Shown here piece by piece: positions 51,362 through 60,639 of a stretch of DNA of 64,000 nucleotides (position 1 is the stretch's first letter; every line of letters begins with the position of its first letter). Location of the stretch: positions 3,793,501 through 3,857,500 of the forward strand of contig NZ_CP029639.1 of the NCBI RefSeq assembly GCF_003268635.1, read 5' to 3'. Below the pieces are notes generated by a model. The model was given only the letters and a program-made list of their open reading frames with translations, did no database searches and was not told the DNA's origin. This stretch comes from Paenibacillus sp. DCT19. GTDB lineage: Bacteria > Bacillota > Bacilli > Paenibacillales > Paenibacillaceae. The position numbers and the translations under genes are program-made.

Positions 51362-51389
51362 AACCGCCCTTTATATGTTAAAGGCGGTT
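51362..51389. terminator. Terminator between the SgrR-like gene and the polyprenyl synthetase gene
   Basis: AACCGCCCTTTA and TAAAGGCGGTT pair with one bulge around TATGT, followed by CTTC. It lies between converging genes. Confidence 0.75.
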
Positions 51390-51418
51390 CTTCACTCTAC
51401 TGTTGTTGCTGCTGTGGC

Positions 51419-53800
51419 TCACCGTTCACGCCCAATGATATAGTCTAACAAATGTCGGAGAAAAGGAATGGTCTTACGCATCTCATGCAGTGCATCCGTT
51501 GCCTGGCAGTAGTGTTCCCACATCTCCTTTTTGGCATCTTCTTCACCAAGAATCGATACAAAGGTAGAGTTATTATTCCGAACATCCTGACCTGCAGGTT
51601 TGCCGAGCACCAGATGGTCTCCAACCAGATCGAGCAGATCATCCTTAATTTGAAAAGCGATACCCGCATGATAGGCGAATTTTTTCAATATGTTGATCTC
51701 AGATTCAGATACCTGTGCCAAAATAGCTGGCATAACGAGTGCAGCTTCAAACGCAATGCCTGTTTTGTAAAAACAGATCTCGTTCAGTTGCTCCAGGTTC
51801 AGCACTTTGCCTTTGGAATTCAAGTCCATCGCCTGTCCCATACACATATCCTCCGCTTTTTGTGCAGAGTAGCGAATGAGTGAAAGTACCGTTTGCGGAT
51901 CGAAACGATCCAACGAGGATTGCTCTCCAATGGCTCTTTGGATCAAGTACAGACCCGTTAGCTCCGCTGTTGCACTATTATGCAAGTGATGCAATGTGGA
52001 GCGCCCCCGACGTGTGGGTGCATTATCCTGCGTAGGCAGATCATCAAAAATAAGCGAAGCAGTGTGCATATATTCGAGAGATCGCAAGAGCGGTACAATC
52101 GCTGCTTCCTGCAATCCGTATTCACGCACTCCCATGACCCAGGTCAGAATCGGTCTTATTCGCTTCCCATCACCCTGTAGGCTGTAGTTCGCCGCATCAA
52201 TAAGGGTTTCTTTCATTGCATGAAGTCCATTTGGCTTAGAAATCTGTAGCTCCTGATTAATCTGTTCACGAACTGTGCGAATCGTATCTACAAACTCTTG
52301 CTTTTCGATCTTATCCTGCCGTAGATGAATGACGACTTGATCACGAAGTAATTTATCCAGGAAATCGACATCATCGGCTTTCTGTACCATTTTCTGCACA
52401 AGTCGATTGAACTCCGGTTGGCCGGATGCCAGAATGTCCATAAGTTCATTATATTTAGGCTGACCCAGACGTTCTCTACAACGCTTAAGTCCATTGATGG
52501 CACGGTCGAGTATGACCTCACGCGTCTGATCATCTGAATGATATACCTCATGAATCAGATGCGAGATTACAGTCCAGTACAGCTCATAAGGATTAATGAG
52601 ATCCGGTCGCTGATCGCGATACGTCAGATAATATGTGTACGGGGTAACTGCCCCCTCCTCCAGATCGTCAAACATATCGGCAAAGTCATCCGCGAGTTGA
52701 TTATAGATCCCATAATAGAAGGTACGTAGATCAAACCCTTCATCCTCTGGCGCACTAAGCACCGAACGAACAATCAATCGTGAAGATGAAGACTTGATAA
52801 TAATCGGAATGTATAATTCCTCATTTGAGTAATGAGCGTTTGATAACGTTTTGGCGCGATCTATCTCCTGGGATTGGAAGAACACATAAGATTGCTGCAA
52901 AAAGGTACGCTGCGTCTCGGGTCGCTGATAATTATGAATGTACTCAAATGCCTCGCGTAACTCCCCATGCACATATCGAATGACTTCATGATGCTCCCCC
53001 TTCCACTCTTCGATGTCTGGAACAACACCTGTCAGGAGTGCTTCACGGATCATAAGAGAATACTGTTCCTTCTCTTCTACAGTGAGTGCCTGCGAGTCCA
53101 GCAAATCATCGATAAAAGGATAGGTTAATCCGTAAGAATATCCTAATCTGATAGCTGCATCTAATCGCTGAGCGCGTTCGTCTGAGGGTGTCTCTGCATT
53201 CATATCGTCCGTAACGTGCAGCACAACACCAAGAATGATTTTGATCAGCTTACGCTGTGCATTCTCAGCATCCAATTCCTCAGGAATGTTGGCTGCCACA
53301 CTCTTCAGTTTGTTCATTACCCAGATGACCGCAGATTCTACATTCTCCTTCTGAGACCAGCGATATAACGCAGCCAGACTGATATAATCCGGCTCTCTGT
53401 TCGATTGGGATGCAGATTGTAAGAAGTACCGTTTCGTATCTTGAACAACTCGCTGAATACGAGCTTGTGTATCCGTAGAATCCAGTGCTTTTCCTAAGTC
53501 TCTCATATAAATATAAGAAATACTGCGATCTAGATAATCGTCTATTTTCCCCGACACATTCAACCAGTGAATATAACGTTGCACGTCCTGGGTGTCTGGT
53601 TTTCGTTTGCTTCGTGATAGGAAGGACAACCAGGGGTAGCGGTGAATGTGTTTCTTTTGCCATAAATGAATGTCTTGTGTAAGTTCAGTCGTATACGTAT
53701 GATTCATAAGCTGTTTATGGAGAGAAGCAAAATACTGAGCTGCCTTTTGTTCAGCTTGCCCATACTCTGCATCAACTCGCTCAATCAATGCGTTATTCAT
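51419..53800 (-). CDS. Unusual two-domain polyprenyl (isoprenyl diphosphate) synthetase, 793 residues
   Basis: The C-terminal ~270 residues are a complete trans-prenyl-diphosphate synthase: GDGKRIRP (~543-550), first aspartate motif DDLPTQD (586-592) in EYMHTASLIFDDLPTQDN, then RRGRSTLHH, KTGIAFEAALVMPAI and second motif DDLLD (720-724) in GIAFQIKDDLLDLVGD. Family members are normally 290-350 residues. The extra ~520-residue N-terminal region contains a second, imperfect pair, DDLLD (231-235) and DDFADMFDD (371-379), with similar spacing (140 versus 134), suggesting a second isoprenoid-synthase-fold domain. It has no signal peptide or membrane segment. No terpene cyclase, quinone or carotenoid gene adjoins it, so chain length and product are unknown. 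The ATG follows GAGGT. Confidence 0.88.
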   Translation of the reverse strand: MNNALIERVDAEYGQAEQKAAQYFASLHKQLMNHTYTTELTQDIHLWQKKHIHRYPWLSFLSRSKRKPDTQDVQRYIHWLNVSGKIDDYLDRSISYIYMRDLGKALDSTDTQARIQRVVQDTKRYFLQSASQSNREPDYISLAALYRWSQKENVESAVIWVMNKLKSVAANIPEELDAENAQRKLIKIILGVVLHVTDDMNAETPSDERAQRLDAAIRLGYSYGLTYPFIDDLLDSQALTVEEKEQYSLMIREALLTGVVPDIEEWKGEHHEVIRYVHGELREAFEYIHNYQRPETQRTFLQQSYVFFQSQEIDRAKTLSNAHYSNEELYIPIIIKSSSSRLIVRSVLSAPEDEGFDLRTFYYGIYNQLADDFADMFDDLEEGAVTPYTYYLTYRDQRPDLINPYELYWTVISHLIHEVYHSDDQTREVILDRAINGLKRCRERLGQPKYNELMDILASGQPEFNRLVQKMVQKADDVDFLDKLLRDQVVIHLRQDKIEKQEFVDTIRTVREQINQELQISKPNGLHAMKETLIDAANYSLQGDGKRIRPILTWVMGVREYGLQEAAIVPLLRSLEYMHTASLIFDDLPTQDNAPTRRGRSTLHHLHNSATAELTGLYLIQRAIGEQSSLDRFDPQTVLSLIRYSAQKAEDMCMGQAMDLNSKGKVLNLEQLNEICFYKTGIAFEAALVMPAILAQVSESEINILKKFAYHAGIAFQIKDDLLDLVGDHLVLGKPAGQDVRNNNSTFVSILGEEDAKKEMWEHYCQATDALHEMRKTIPFLRHLLDYIIGRER

Positions 53801-53925
53801 AGGATGAAATACCTCAACTTCTATTAGTGTTAATTTCGTCAGCTCATGTTCTTAATTGGTATACGGCGAAATCACATTTTGGTTACGAAATTGATACGTA
53901 TTGTTCAACCTACTGCAGATAACAT

Positions 53926-54723
53926 TTATAAAATGGTAGACCACACCTTCACCGCAGTAAAAGCGATGAGCACAATCAATCCATATCTTAGCCATTTTAC
54001 ATTGATCATCGAACTTACTCTGGAACCCAGTGCAGCGCCAATCAAGCTGCCAATGACAGTATATATGATGGGCTCAAGCGGTATATTCCCTCCCGAAATT
54101 TTGCCGAGAACGCCCCCAATGGCAGATATGAATACGATCGCAAGCGAGGAAGCGATTGTTATTCGAATGGGAATACGGAGTACGGTAAGCATAATGGGAA
54201 TTAGAATGAAGGCGCCACCTGCTCCTACGATACCGGAGACGATGCCAACTGCCCCAGCAGTGACTGCTGCAATGCCTTTGTTAAATTCAAGATCATCAGA
54301 GCTATCCATCGTTCCTCTACTAGGGATCAGCATAAGTACAATCGCAATCACCGCCAAAATTCCATAGATCAGGTTAATGACTTGCTCGCTCAGATAACCG
54401 GATACCGATCCACCGATTAGACTGCCCACAAGAATGCTGCTTCCCATATAACCGACTAGACCTCGATGAATAAACGACCTCTGATGCGGTGTACGTCTTT
54501 GTTTTCGCTGATAGGCAACCACCCCGGATAATGAGGCAAAAAACACCTGAAACATACTAATTGAAGATACTTCATGTGCCGTGAAAGGCTGCAAACCTAC
54601 GAGTGAAGGAACATACAGCAGAAGTGGGTAATTTATGATTGCTCCGCCTATACCTAACAGCCCGGAGAAGAATGAACCCGTTAGACCAAGTATAAACATG
54701 ATGATAAAAAGCATGACATCCAT
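53926..54723 (-). CDS. TauE/SafE-family membrane transporter
   Basis: A 265-residue membrane protein with about eight helices and the internal repeat of TauE/SafE proteins (LTGSFFSGLLGIGGAIINYPLLLY near the start; VGIVSGIVGAGGAFILIPIMLTVL in the second half). The family exports sulfite, sulfoacetate or other anions. The ATG at 54723 follows GGGAGAAA. It stands alone, divergent from a 56-residue zinc-ribbon gene, and no sulfonate-metabolism genes are near, so the anion is unknown. Confidence 0.9.
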   Translation of the reverse strand: MDVMLFIIMFILGLTGSFFSGLLGIGGAIINYPLLLYVPSLVGLQPFTAHEVSSISMFQVFFASLSGVVAYQRKQRRTPHQRSFIHRGLVGYMGSSILVGSLIGGSVSGYLSEQVINLIYGILAVIAIVLMLIPSRGTMDSSDDLEFNKGIAAVTAGAVGIVSGIVGAGGAFILIPIMLTVLRIPIRITIASSLAIVFISAIGGVLGKISGGNIPLEPIIYTVIGSLIGAALGSRVSSMINVKWLRYGLIVLIAFTAVKVWSTIL

Positions 54724-54837
54724 CGGTTTTTTCTCCCTTTCAAAATCCCGTAAAAAATATAATTAAAACAGTATACGTCTGCCCCAAAATCGGCTATAAT
54801 AATCCCAAGTAAATTAATCCGAAATGAGTGATTAAGC

Positions 54838-55008
54838 ATGTTCAACGTGTTGAAGACTCTTTTTGATAACAATTGTCCGCACTGTAACGAAAAATTACAA
54901 GTTCAGCACGATGCCGTGTGCTCTACAAAAGCTTGTTCTAAATGTCAGTACAAGGAAGAGAGCTATGGCTCGCTTGGTGTACGCATTGTTTATGACACCA
55001 CAAAATGA
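54838..55008 (+). CDS. Small zinc-ribbon-like protein, 56 residues
   Basis: MFNVLKTLFDNNCPHCNEKL begins a 56-residue protein with CPHC at 13-16 and C33-S-K-C36, a spacing able to bind one zinc ion as a zinc ribbon, followed by a beta-rich tail (SYGSLGVRIVYDTTK). A TATAAT at 54795-54800 lies upstream, and a strong terminator follows at 55091, so it is an independent unit. The ribosome binding site is weak (GAAATGAGTG). I do not recognise a named family, but its composition is that of a real protein. Confidence 0.65.
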   Translation: MFNVLKTLFDNNCPHCNEKLQVQHDAVCSTKACSKCQYKEESYGSLGVRIVYDTTK

Positions 55009-55090
55009 TAAAACATATCCGTTTATTGTATCACGATCTACGCTGACGCCATAACATTTCTTTCATATGTATATGATTAAGATAAATAGA

Positions 55091-55129
55091 AAACGGTGCG
55101 AACGATTAATCGTTCAGCACCGTTTTTTT
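55091..55129. terminator. Bidirectional terminator between the zinc-ribbon gene and the SDR gene
   Basis: AAACGGTGC and GCACCGTTT enclose an inner GAACGAT/ATCGTTC stem, followed by seven T, between converging genes. Confidence 0.88.
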
Positions 55130-55161
55130 GATTCTTTTTTAAGTAAGGTTCGCCTTCCACC

Positions 55162-55917
55162 TTACTTCGTTTTGAAGCTCAGGAATCCATCATCGACTGC
55201 AACTGTCGATCCATTCACCGCACTTGCTGCATCACTGAACAAAAATGTAACGACACTCGCAACCTTCTCAGGCTGAATGAGTTTACCACTCATATGTTGC
55301 GAAGCGAGAGCATCCTTTACCTCTTGATTGTCACCAAGAATGGGTGTATTAATGAAGCCCGGGGCAACTCCAACTACACGGATGCCATGCTCTGCGAGTT
55401 CAAGTGCTCCGGATTTAGACATCATCACAACAGCTGCTTTTGCCGCATTGTAGTTGAAACTCCCTACTGCTGCCACACTTCCATAGATGGAGGCTGTATT
55501 AACAATGGTTCCTGGCACGTTCAATTCAACCATCTTCTTCGCACCATAGTACATCCCATAGTAAACACTATGCTGGTCTACATCGATGACTCTGTGATAG
55601 GATTCTGGATCCATCTCCAGAAAAGGTTTTACAAGCCCAATTCCGGCATTATTGAAAATACCACTGAGTGTGCCGAATTTATCAACTGTCCAATCGATAA
55701 GAGCTTTGATCTCATCGCCTTTGGATACATCTACTTTGTATGCCGCTGCTGTTCCACCGCCTGCTTCAATCGAAGCAGCAACCTGCTTGGCACCTTCTTC
55801 GTTGAAATCAGCAACAACAATCGTTGCTCCCTGGTCTGAAAGTTGAAGCGCTGTTTCTCTACCAATACCACTTGCTCCACCTGTAATAATAATAACTTTT
55901 CCATGATGTTCAGCCAT
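55162..55917 (-). CDS. Short-chain dehydrogenase/reductase (classical SDR)
   Basis: A 251-residue NAD(P)-dependent oxidoreductase. The cofactor motif is TGGASGIGRE (residues ~13-22), the NNAG motif is in GIFNNAGIGLV, and the catalytic Ser-Tyr-Lys set lies in NTASIYGS and FNYNAAKAAVV. Acidic Asp after beta-2 (VVADFNEEG) suggests NAD(H). The closing PGFINTPILG and DAASAVNGSTVAVDDGF match FabG-like enzymes. The substrate is unknown. The ATG follows AGGAGA. It is a single gene with a terminator downstream. Confidence 0.93.
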   Translation of the reverse strand: MAEHHGKVIIITGGASGIGRETALQLSDQGATIVVADFNEEGAKQVAASIEAGGGTAAAYKVDVSKGDEIKALIDWTVDKFGTLSGIFNNAGIGLVKPFLEMDPESYHRVIDVDQHSVYYGMYYGAKKMVELNVPGTIVNTASIYGSVAAVGSFNYNAAKAAVVMMSKSGALELAEHGIRVVGVAPGFINTPILGDNQEVKDALASQHMSGKLIQPEKVASVVTFLFSDAASAVNGSTVAVDDGFLSFKTK

Positions 55918-56076
55918 AAATAGGTCTCCTTTGGTTACATGATCTCGAATACAATTTACACCTTAGTGTAACTTTTACCCAAAATTAATATTCATGCCTT
56001 CCATAAAAGCCAATAACGGGTTAGATCATGAGCTAGAGTATTGCATCACAGCATATCATAGTCGGAGTATCCCCTT

Positions 56077-56544
56077 TTACTCATTCTGAAGACCACTTAG
56101 CGGGTCACTCAAACTATTGATATTGGAGATTAATTCAGGTATCCCTGTCTTCTCCCAATTTTCAGTTGTGAACCCTTGCTCCGCAATTGTCGTTTCCCAT
56201 TGGTTGATGACTTCCGTAAGTTGATTATTATAGCCCACCAAATTTTCATGAATACTCTCGCCAATTGCAGGTGCATTTAATTGTGAGAACTCACTAGCTT
56301 CAGCCTGAATGTGGTCGATCTTCTCTTGAATCTGAGTGGTTACCTCAGCATTATTAACCGCTTGGGAAGCAAGCTGCTGAAGCTCGGCTCCCGCGCTGGA
56401 TACTTGTTCTATATATTCTGTAGCTCCACTGACGTAATTCAAACTTTCATTGGCTTGTTCAACGACAGAGCAGGCGGAAATTACGAAAAGACTCGAAGCA
56501 AGAAGCCCTGTCAGCATCCAGCTTGGTTTTCTAATTTTGATCAT
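56077..56544 (-). CDS. Small lipoprotein, helical, unknown function
   Basis: A 155-residue lipoprotein precursor with a basic, hydrophobic signal and lipobox ISAC, the acylated cysteine being residue 25 (LFVISACSVVEQANESLNYV). The mature part is almost entirely helical and rich in Gln, Glu, Asn and Ala (YIEQVSSAGAELQQLASQAV, IQEKIDHIQAEASEFSQL), with coiled-coil character, and resembles small DUF6376-type Bacillales lipoproteins. The ATG follows GGAGAGATTTC. No functional neighbour. Confidence 0.82.
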   Translation of the reverse strand: MIKIRKPSWMLTGLLASSLFVISACSVVEQANESLNYVSGATEYIEQVSSAGAELQQLASQAVNNAEVTTQIQEKIDHIQAEASEFSQLNAPAIGESIHENLVGYNNQLTEVINQWETTIAEQGFTTENWEKTGIPELISNINSLSDPLSGLQNE

Positions 56545-56699
56545 GAAATCTCTCCTTTTTTCTAAAATTAAAAATAAAATTTAAAGTCATTTTCACCTCC
56601 ATGATGGCTGTTTAACACACCTCATGGCAAATGTAGCCTCCATTTATGTCAATTAAGATGTATAATATAATCATCATACGATAAAGGGATGTCTTGCAT

Positions 56700-57668
56700 A
56701 TGCTTCAAGCTTTGAATCAACGCTTGAACCGCATTATGCCACTCATTACTCCAGTCAGTATTGTTATTGGTGTACTATGCGGTAGTTTTCTTTCTTCTTA
56801 TACCTTTTTGTCACCATGGTTATTTGCCTTCATGACCTTTGCGGGAAGTATCAGTCTGGGGATACGAGATTTTCTGAATGTCCTGAAGAAGCCTTTTCCG
56901 TTATTTGTTTGTTTGTTTATTTTACATTTAGCAATGCCTGTAATCGCGCTAGGTATGGGTCATTTGGTTTTCCCAACCGATGCATATACGATTACTGGGC
57001 TTGTTCTAGCCGCAGTTATTCCAACAGGTATTAGCAGCTTCATCTGGGTCAGTATCTATCGAGGCAACATTGCACTGACTCTATCCATCATCCTCATTGA
57101 TACAATGCTTGCTCCCTTTGTAGTTCCAGGGGTGCTGTCACTGTTGATCGGCACAAACGTATCATTGGATACCGCTGCCATGATGAGCAGCCTGTTCTGG
57201 ATGATCGTTGTCCCTTCATTGCTCGGCATGCTATTGAATGAATGGACCAAGGGCAAAATTGTTCCCGTCTGGGGACCAAGATTGAATCCGTTATCCAAAC
57301 TATTTATGGCAGCCGTTGTGGCGATTAATGGCTCTGTAGTTGCACCTTACTTGGCTAATTTCAACTGGAAGTTAGCTGGTCTTGCAGTGATTATTGTTTT
57401 TCTCGCATCATTCGGCTATGCCCTAAGTTATTTCATTGCCCGAGTACTAGGATGGGATGAGGCCGATCAGGTCGCATTGGTCTTCAACGGAGGCATGCGT
57501 AACATTAGTGCTGGCGCGGTACTCGCTGTTACTTATTTCCCGCCACCTGTTGCCGTTCCCGTTGTCCTCGGTATGGTGTTCCAGCAGATGCTCGCTTCCT
57601 TGTCAGGGTACCTATTGGGTCGTCGTTCTCAGCTACTACAGAAGTCAGATAAGACATCCGCTGCGTAA
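56700..57668 (+). CDS. BASS-family (bile acid:sodium symporter-like) transporter
   Basis: A 322-residue membrane protein with nine or ten helices. FMTFAGSISLGIRDFLNVLKKP and VALVFNGGMRNISAGAVLAVTYFPP (the NGGMRN motif) mark the BASS/YocS family. AVIPTGISSFIWVSIYRGNIALTLSI is the paired crossover region that binds sodium and substrate. Characterised relatives carry bile acids, pantoate, pyruvate or auxin-like acids; the substrate here is unknown. The ATG at 56700 is favoured over the TTG at 56694, both behind AAAGGGATG. A strong terminator follows. Confidence 0.9.
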   Translation: MLQALNQRLNRIMPLITPVSIVIGVLCGSFLSSYTFLSPWLFAFMTFAGSISLGIRDFLNVLKKPFPLFVCLFILHLAMPVIALGMGHLVFPTDAYTITGLVLAAVIPTGISSFIWVSIYRGNIALTLSIILIDTMLAPFVVPGVLSLLIGTNVSLDTAAMMSSLFWMIVVPSLLGMLLNEWTKGKIVPVWGPRLNPLSKLFMAAVVAINGSVVAPYLANFNWKLAGLAVIIVFLASFGYALSYFIARVLGWDEADQVALVFNGGMRNISAGAVLAVTYFPPPVAVPVVLGMVFQQMLASLSGYLLGRRSQLLQKSDKTSAA

Positions 57669-57698
57669 TAACATCGTACGATGATGTATCATAATGCC

Positions 57699-57729
57699 AA
57701 ACGCCGACAATACATGTCGGCGTTTTTTA
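57699..57729 (+). terminator. Terminator of the BASS transporter gene
   Basis: AAACGCCGACA and TGTCGGCGTTT pair perfectly around five bases, followed by T residues. Confidence 0.88.
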
Positions 57730-57803
57730 CTTGGTTTGAAACAACATATTCATCTGACTGACTGTAAAGCATTATGAGGATACGCTGTTAGCTTGAAGTG
57801 AAT

Positions 57804-58322
57804 TTAAGATACGCTGCTGATTTGTTGCTGCATCGCTGCTGCCGGGCATTGACCCGAAGCTTGGACAGCTGAAACACTGTTATTTGCCAAGCGAGAGGCT
57901 GGACAATCCGTTGATTCCTCCCGATTCGTTTCCCAAGTACGAGGGTTGGTCATGTCCGGAATGCCGCGTTCCAGGATGGCTTGATAGTGGAGTGTTTTCT
58001 CTTCCAGATGGGCAACGCGCTGCTTCGCCTCTTCCAGCTGAATTAGCGCTGCCTCCTTATACTCCATCATAAGCGCGAGACGCTGCGGGACGGTTGAATC
58101 ACCTTCCAGGCAGAGATCAACATATGTTTTGATGTTCTCGATTGGTAATCCCGTCTGCTTCAGACATCTAACCCCGTGCAGCCAATTGATGGATTCCTCG
58201 TCAAACAGCCGGATGTTGTTTTTGTTCCGTTGAACGCTCGGCACCAGACCTTTGTCTGTATAGAAGCGAACAGCATGCTCCGTAAGCCCTGTAATTAAAG
58301 CTGCATCTTGAACGGTATACAT
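57804..58322 (-). CDS. MerR-family regulator (AdhR/NmlR-like)
   Basis: A 172-residue regulator. The MerR helix-turn-helix is at the start (MYTVQDAALITGLTEHAVRF, YTDKGLVPSVQRNKNNIRLF), then a long coiled coil (MEYKEAALIQLEEAKQRVAHLEEKTLHYQAIL). Cys53 in HGVRCLKQTG lies at the position of the conserved cysteine of aldehyde-sensing AdhR/NmlR regulators. Two more cysteines are near the C-terminus (STDCPAS, GQCPAAA). It is divergent from an aldo/keto reductase gene with a classic MerR-type inverted repeat between them, so it probably activates that gene in response to reactive aldehydes. Confidence 0.92.
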   Translation of the reverse strand: MYTVQDAALITGLTEHAVRFYTDKGLVPSVQRNKNNIRLFDEESINWLHGVRCLKQTGLPIENIKTYVDLCLEGDSTVPQRLALMMEYKEAALIQLEEAKQRVAHLEEKTLHYQAILERGIPDMTNPRTWETNREESTDCPASRLANNSVSAVQASGQCPAAAMQQQISSVS

Positions 58323-58358
58323 ATGTAATCCTCCTCGTAAAAAAATTAGGATACCCGC

Positions 58359-58389
58359 TTGACTTCGTGTTACACGAAGGTAATAGGCT
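58359..58389 (+). promoter_or_regulatory. MerR-type promoter/operator of the aldo/keto reductase gene
   Basis: TTGACT (58359-58364) is followed by CTTCGTG-TTA-CACGAAG (58363-58379), a perfect 7+7 inverted repeat, and by a weak TAGGCT (58384-58389) after a 19-base spacer. The long spacer with an inverted repeat in it is the hallmark of promoters twisted open by MerR proteins. Confidence 0.6.
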
Positions 58390-58501
58390 TATTGTAACGC
58401 AAGCCGATCAGCAGCGGAAGCCCCTCTGCATCACCCCTACATTCGGGTGAAATAATCTGATCATTTGCAGTAAAATTACAACATCCTTAGGAGGAATCTA
58501 T

Positions 58502-59353
58502 ATGCAAACTGTAACATTGAACAATGGCGTGAACATGCCAATCATCGGCTTCGGGGTGTATCAAGTCCCTGATGCTGAACAATGTGAGAACACGGTATAT
58601 GAAGCACTGATGGCTGGTTATCGCCTAATTGATACCGCAGCTGGTTATATGAATGAAGAGGCTGTTGGACGCGCAATTAAGCGTAGCGGTGTGCCGCGGG
58701 AAGAATTATTTATCACAACGAAACTGTGGATTCAGGATGCAGGTTATGAAAGTGCCAAGCTTGCCTTCTACAAATCCCTGCAGAAGCTACAGCTTGATTA
58801 TCTTGATCTGTATCTGATTCACATGCCCTTCGGTGATTACTACGGCGCATGGCGCGCAATGGAAGAGCTGTACCGAGAAGGCAAAATTAAGGCCATTGGC
58901 GTCAGTAACTTCCTGCCAGACCGTTTGATGGATCTTATCCTTCATAACGAAATCGTGCCTGCAGTCAATCAGATTGAAACCCATCCATTCCAACAGCAGA
59001 TCGTAAATGCTGCTTTTATGAAAGAGCATGGCGTTCAGCATCAATCGTGGGCACCGTTCGCCGAAGGTCGCAATAATTTGTTTAGCAATGTATTACTGAC
59101 CTCTATCGCGGATAAACACAAGAAAACGGTCGCTCAAATTGTACTGCGCTCACTCGTGCAGAATGGAATTGTTGTCATTCCCAAATCCGTTCGCAAAGAG
59201 CGTCTGGTCGAGAATTTTAACATTTTTGATTTCGAATTAAGCTCGGAAGATATGACAATGATCTCCACACTGGATAGAGGCGAAAGTCTGTTCATGTCCG
59301 TCGACGATCCTGAAGTTGCCCAAATGCTGGGCAATCTAAAGGTTGACCTGTAA
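58502..59353 (+). CDS. Aldo/keto reductase
   Basis: A 283-residue NADPH-dependent AKR that reduces aldehydes or ketones. The catalytic Asp and Tyr are in [13 protein letters not shown], Lys in ITTKLWI and His in LYLIHMPF. The NADPH end motif [17 protein letters not shown] is complete. [21 protein letters not shown] is typical of the B. subtilis YvgN/YtbE-like bacterial branch, which detoxifies methylglyoxal. The ATG follows AGGAGG. It lies divergent from the MerR regulator; together they form a likely aldehyde-stress unit. Confidence 0.94.
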   Translation: MQTVTLNNGVNMPIIGFGVYQVPDAEQCENTVYEALMAGYRLIDTAAGYMNEEAVGRAIKRSGVPREELFITTKLWIQDAGYESAKLAFYKSLQKLQLDYLDLYLIHMPFGDYYGAWRAMEELYREGKIKAIGVSNFLPDRLMDLILHNEIVPAVNQIETHPFQQQIVNAAFMKEHGVQHQSWAPFAEGRNNLFSNVLLTSIADKHKKTVAQIVLRSLVQNGIVVIPKSVRKERLVENFNIFDFELSSEDMTMISTLDRGESLFMSVDDPEVAQMLGNLKVDL

Positions 59354-59360
59354 ACGACAA

Positions 59361-59386
59361 AAAACCATCACCTAGTGATGGTTTTT
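59361..59386. terminator. Bidirectional terminator between the aldo/keto reductase gene and asd
   Basis: AAAACCATCAC-CTA-GTGATGGTTTTT forms a 9-11-bp stem with a three-base loop and T run, between converging genes. Confidence 0.88.
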
Positions 59387-59417
59387 CTTCAATCCTTTAT
59401 GACAAGTTGCTTCCGAA

Positions 59418-60503
59418 TTATTTCGGCTGAATGTAACCTTCAGCTTTAAGCAACTCAGCAATCAATACTGCACCGCCAGCCGCACCGCGGAGTGTGTTGT
59501 GGGACAGTCCAACGAATTTGTAATCGTAGAGGGAATCCTCACGCAATCTACCTGTGGATACACCCATTCCATGCTCGATGTCACGATCCAGTTTCGTTTG
59601 TGGTCTATTTTCTTCTTCAAAGTATGTGATGAACTGTTTTGGTGCACTTGGCAGAGCCAGCTCTTGCGGACGACCTTTGAATTGCAACCAACGCTCCAAG
59701 ATCTGTTCTTTGCTTGGTTTGTTCTCAAAGTTAACAAAGACTGTAGCCAAGTGTCCATCCGTTACCGGAACACGAATACATTGCGTTGTGATCAGTGGTG
59801 AAGATGCTTTCACGATCTGATTGTTCTCAACACTGCCCCAGATGCGAAGCGGCTCCTGCTCACTTTTCTCTTCCTCGCCACCGATGTAAGGAATAACATT
59901 GTCCAGCATATCTGGCCAGTCCGTAAAGTTTTTGCCTGCTCCCGAAATTGCCTGATAGGTGGAAGTTACAACCTGTGTTGGACCAAATTCACGCAAAGCG
60001 TGCAGTGCGGGTACATAACTTTGAATAGAGCAGTTCGGTTTCACCGCAATGAATCCAGTCGAAGTGCCCAGACGTTTTCTTTGCGCTTCAATGACTTCCA
60101 GATGACCTGGGTTAATTTCAGGAATAACCATCGGTACATCTGCTGTCCAGCGATGAGCAGAGTTGTTAGATACAACCGGTGTGCCTGTTTTGGCATAAGC
60201 CTCTTCAAGCGCTTGAATCTCGTTTTTCTTCATATCAACCGCACAGAAGATAAAGTCAACCTGACTTGCGAATGCTTCAACTTGGGAAGCGTCTTGAACA
60301 ACAATATGTTTAACACCTTCGGGAATTGGAGCTGTCAGTTTCCATCTACCTTGAACCGATTCCTCGTAGGTTTTACCTGCGGAGTTTGCACTTGCTGAGA
60401 TCGCTGTTACTTCAAACCATGGATGACCATTAAGCAGATCCACAAAACGCTGACCTACCATTCCTGTTCCTCCGACAATGCCGACTTTCAATTTTGCTGA
60501 CAT
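59418..60503 (-). CDS. asd: Aspartate-semialdehyde dehydrogenase
   Basis: A 361-residue enzyme that makes aspartate semialdehyde from aspartyl phosphate with NADPH, the branch point to lysine, diaminopimelate, threonine and methionine. It has the Rossmann motif VGIVGGTGMVGQRFVDLL, catalytic Cys158 in VKPNCSIQSYVPAL, and active-site His near 253 (IRVPVTDGHLATV). VSNNSAHRW and GGEEEKSEQEP belong to the fungal/archaeal-type ASADH branch rather than the usual E. coli type. It is preceded by a T-box leader (60640-60956), so expression depends on tRNA charging, and ends before a terminator. Confidence 0.95.
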   Translation of the reverse strand: MSAKLKVGIVGGTGMVGQRFVDLLNGHPWFEVTAISASANSAGKTYEESVQGRWKLTAPIPEGVKHIVVQDASQVEAFASQVDFIFCAVDMKKNEIQALEEAYAKTGTPVVSNNSAHRWTADVPMVIPEINPGHLEVIEAQRKRLGTSTGFIAVKPNCSIQSYVPALHALREFGPTQVVTSTYQAISGAGKNFTDWPDMLDNVIPYIGGEEEKSEQEPLRIWGSVENNQIVKASSPLITTQCIRVPVTDGHLATVFVNFENKPSKEQILERWLQFKGRPQELALPSAPKQFITYFEEENRPQTKLDRDIEHGMGVSTGRLREDSLYDYKFVGLSHNTLRGAAGGAVLIAELLKAEGYIQPK

Positions 60504-60639
60504 AATATCATCATTTCCTTTCGGTGTAAGTTGAATGTTGGGTCTCTGATATTCATTAATTGGTTGTTCTGACGCTTTGTTTCTTCCCTTATTAAAACCT
60601 ATTCAGGTAATACCAAAGCGTGTAAACTTCACCTTGGAA

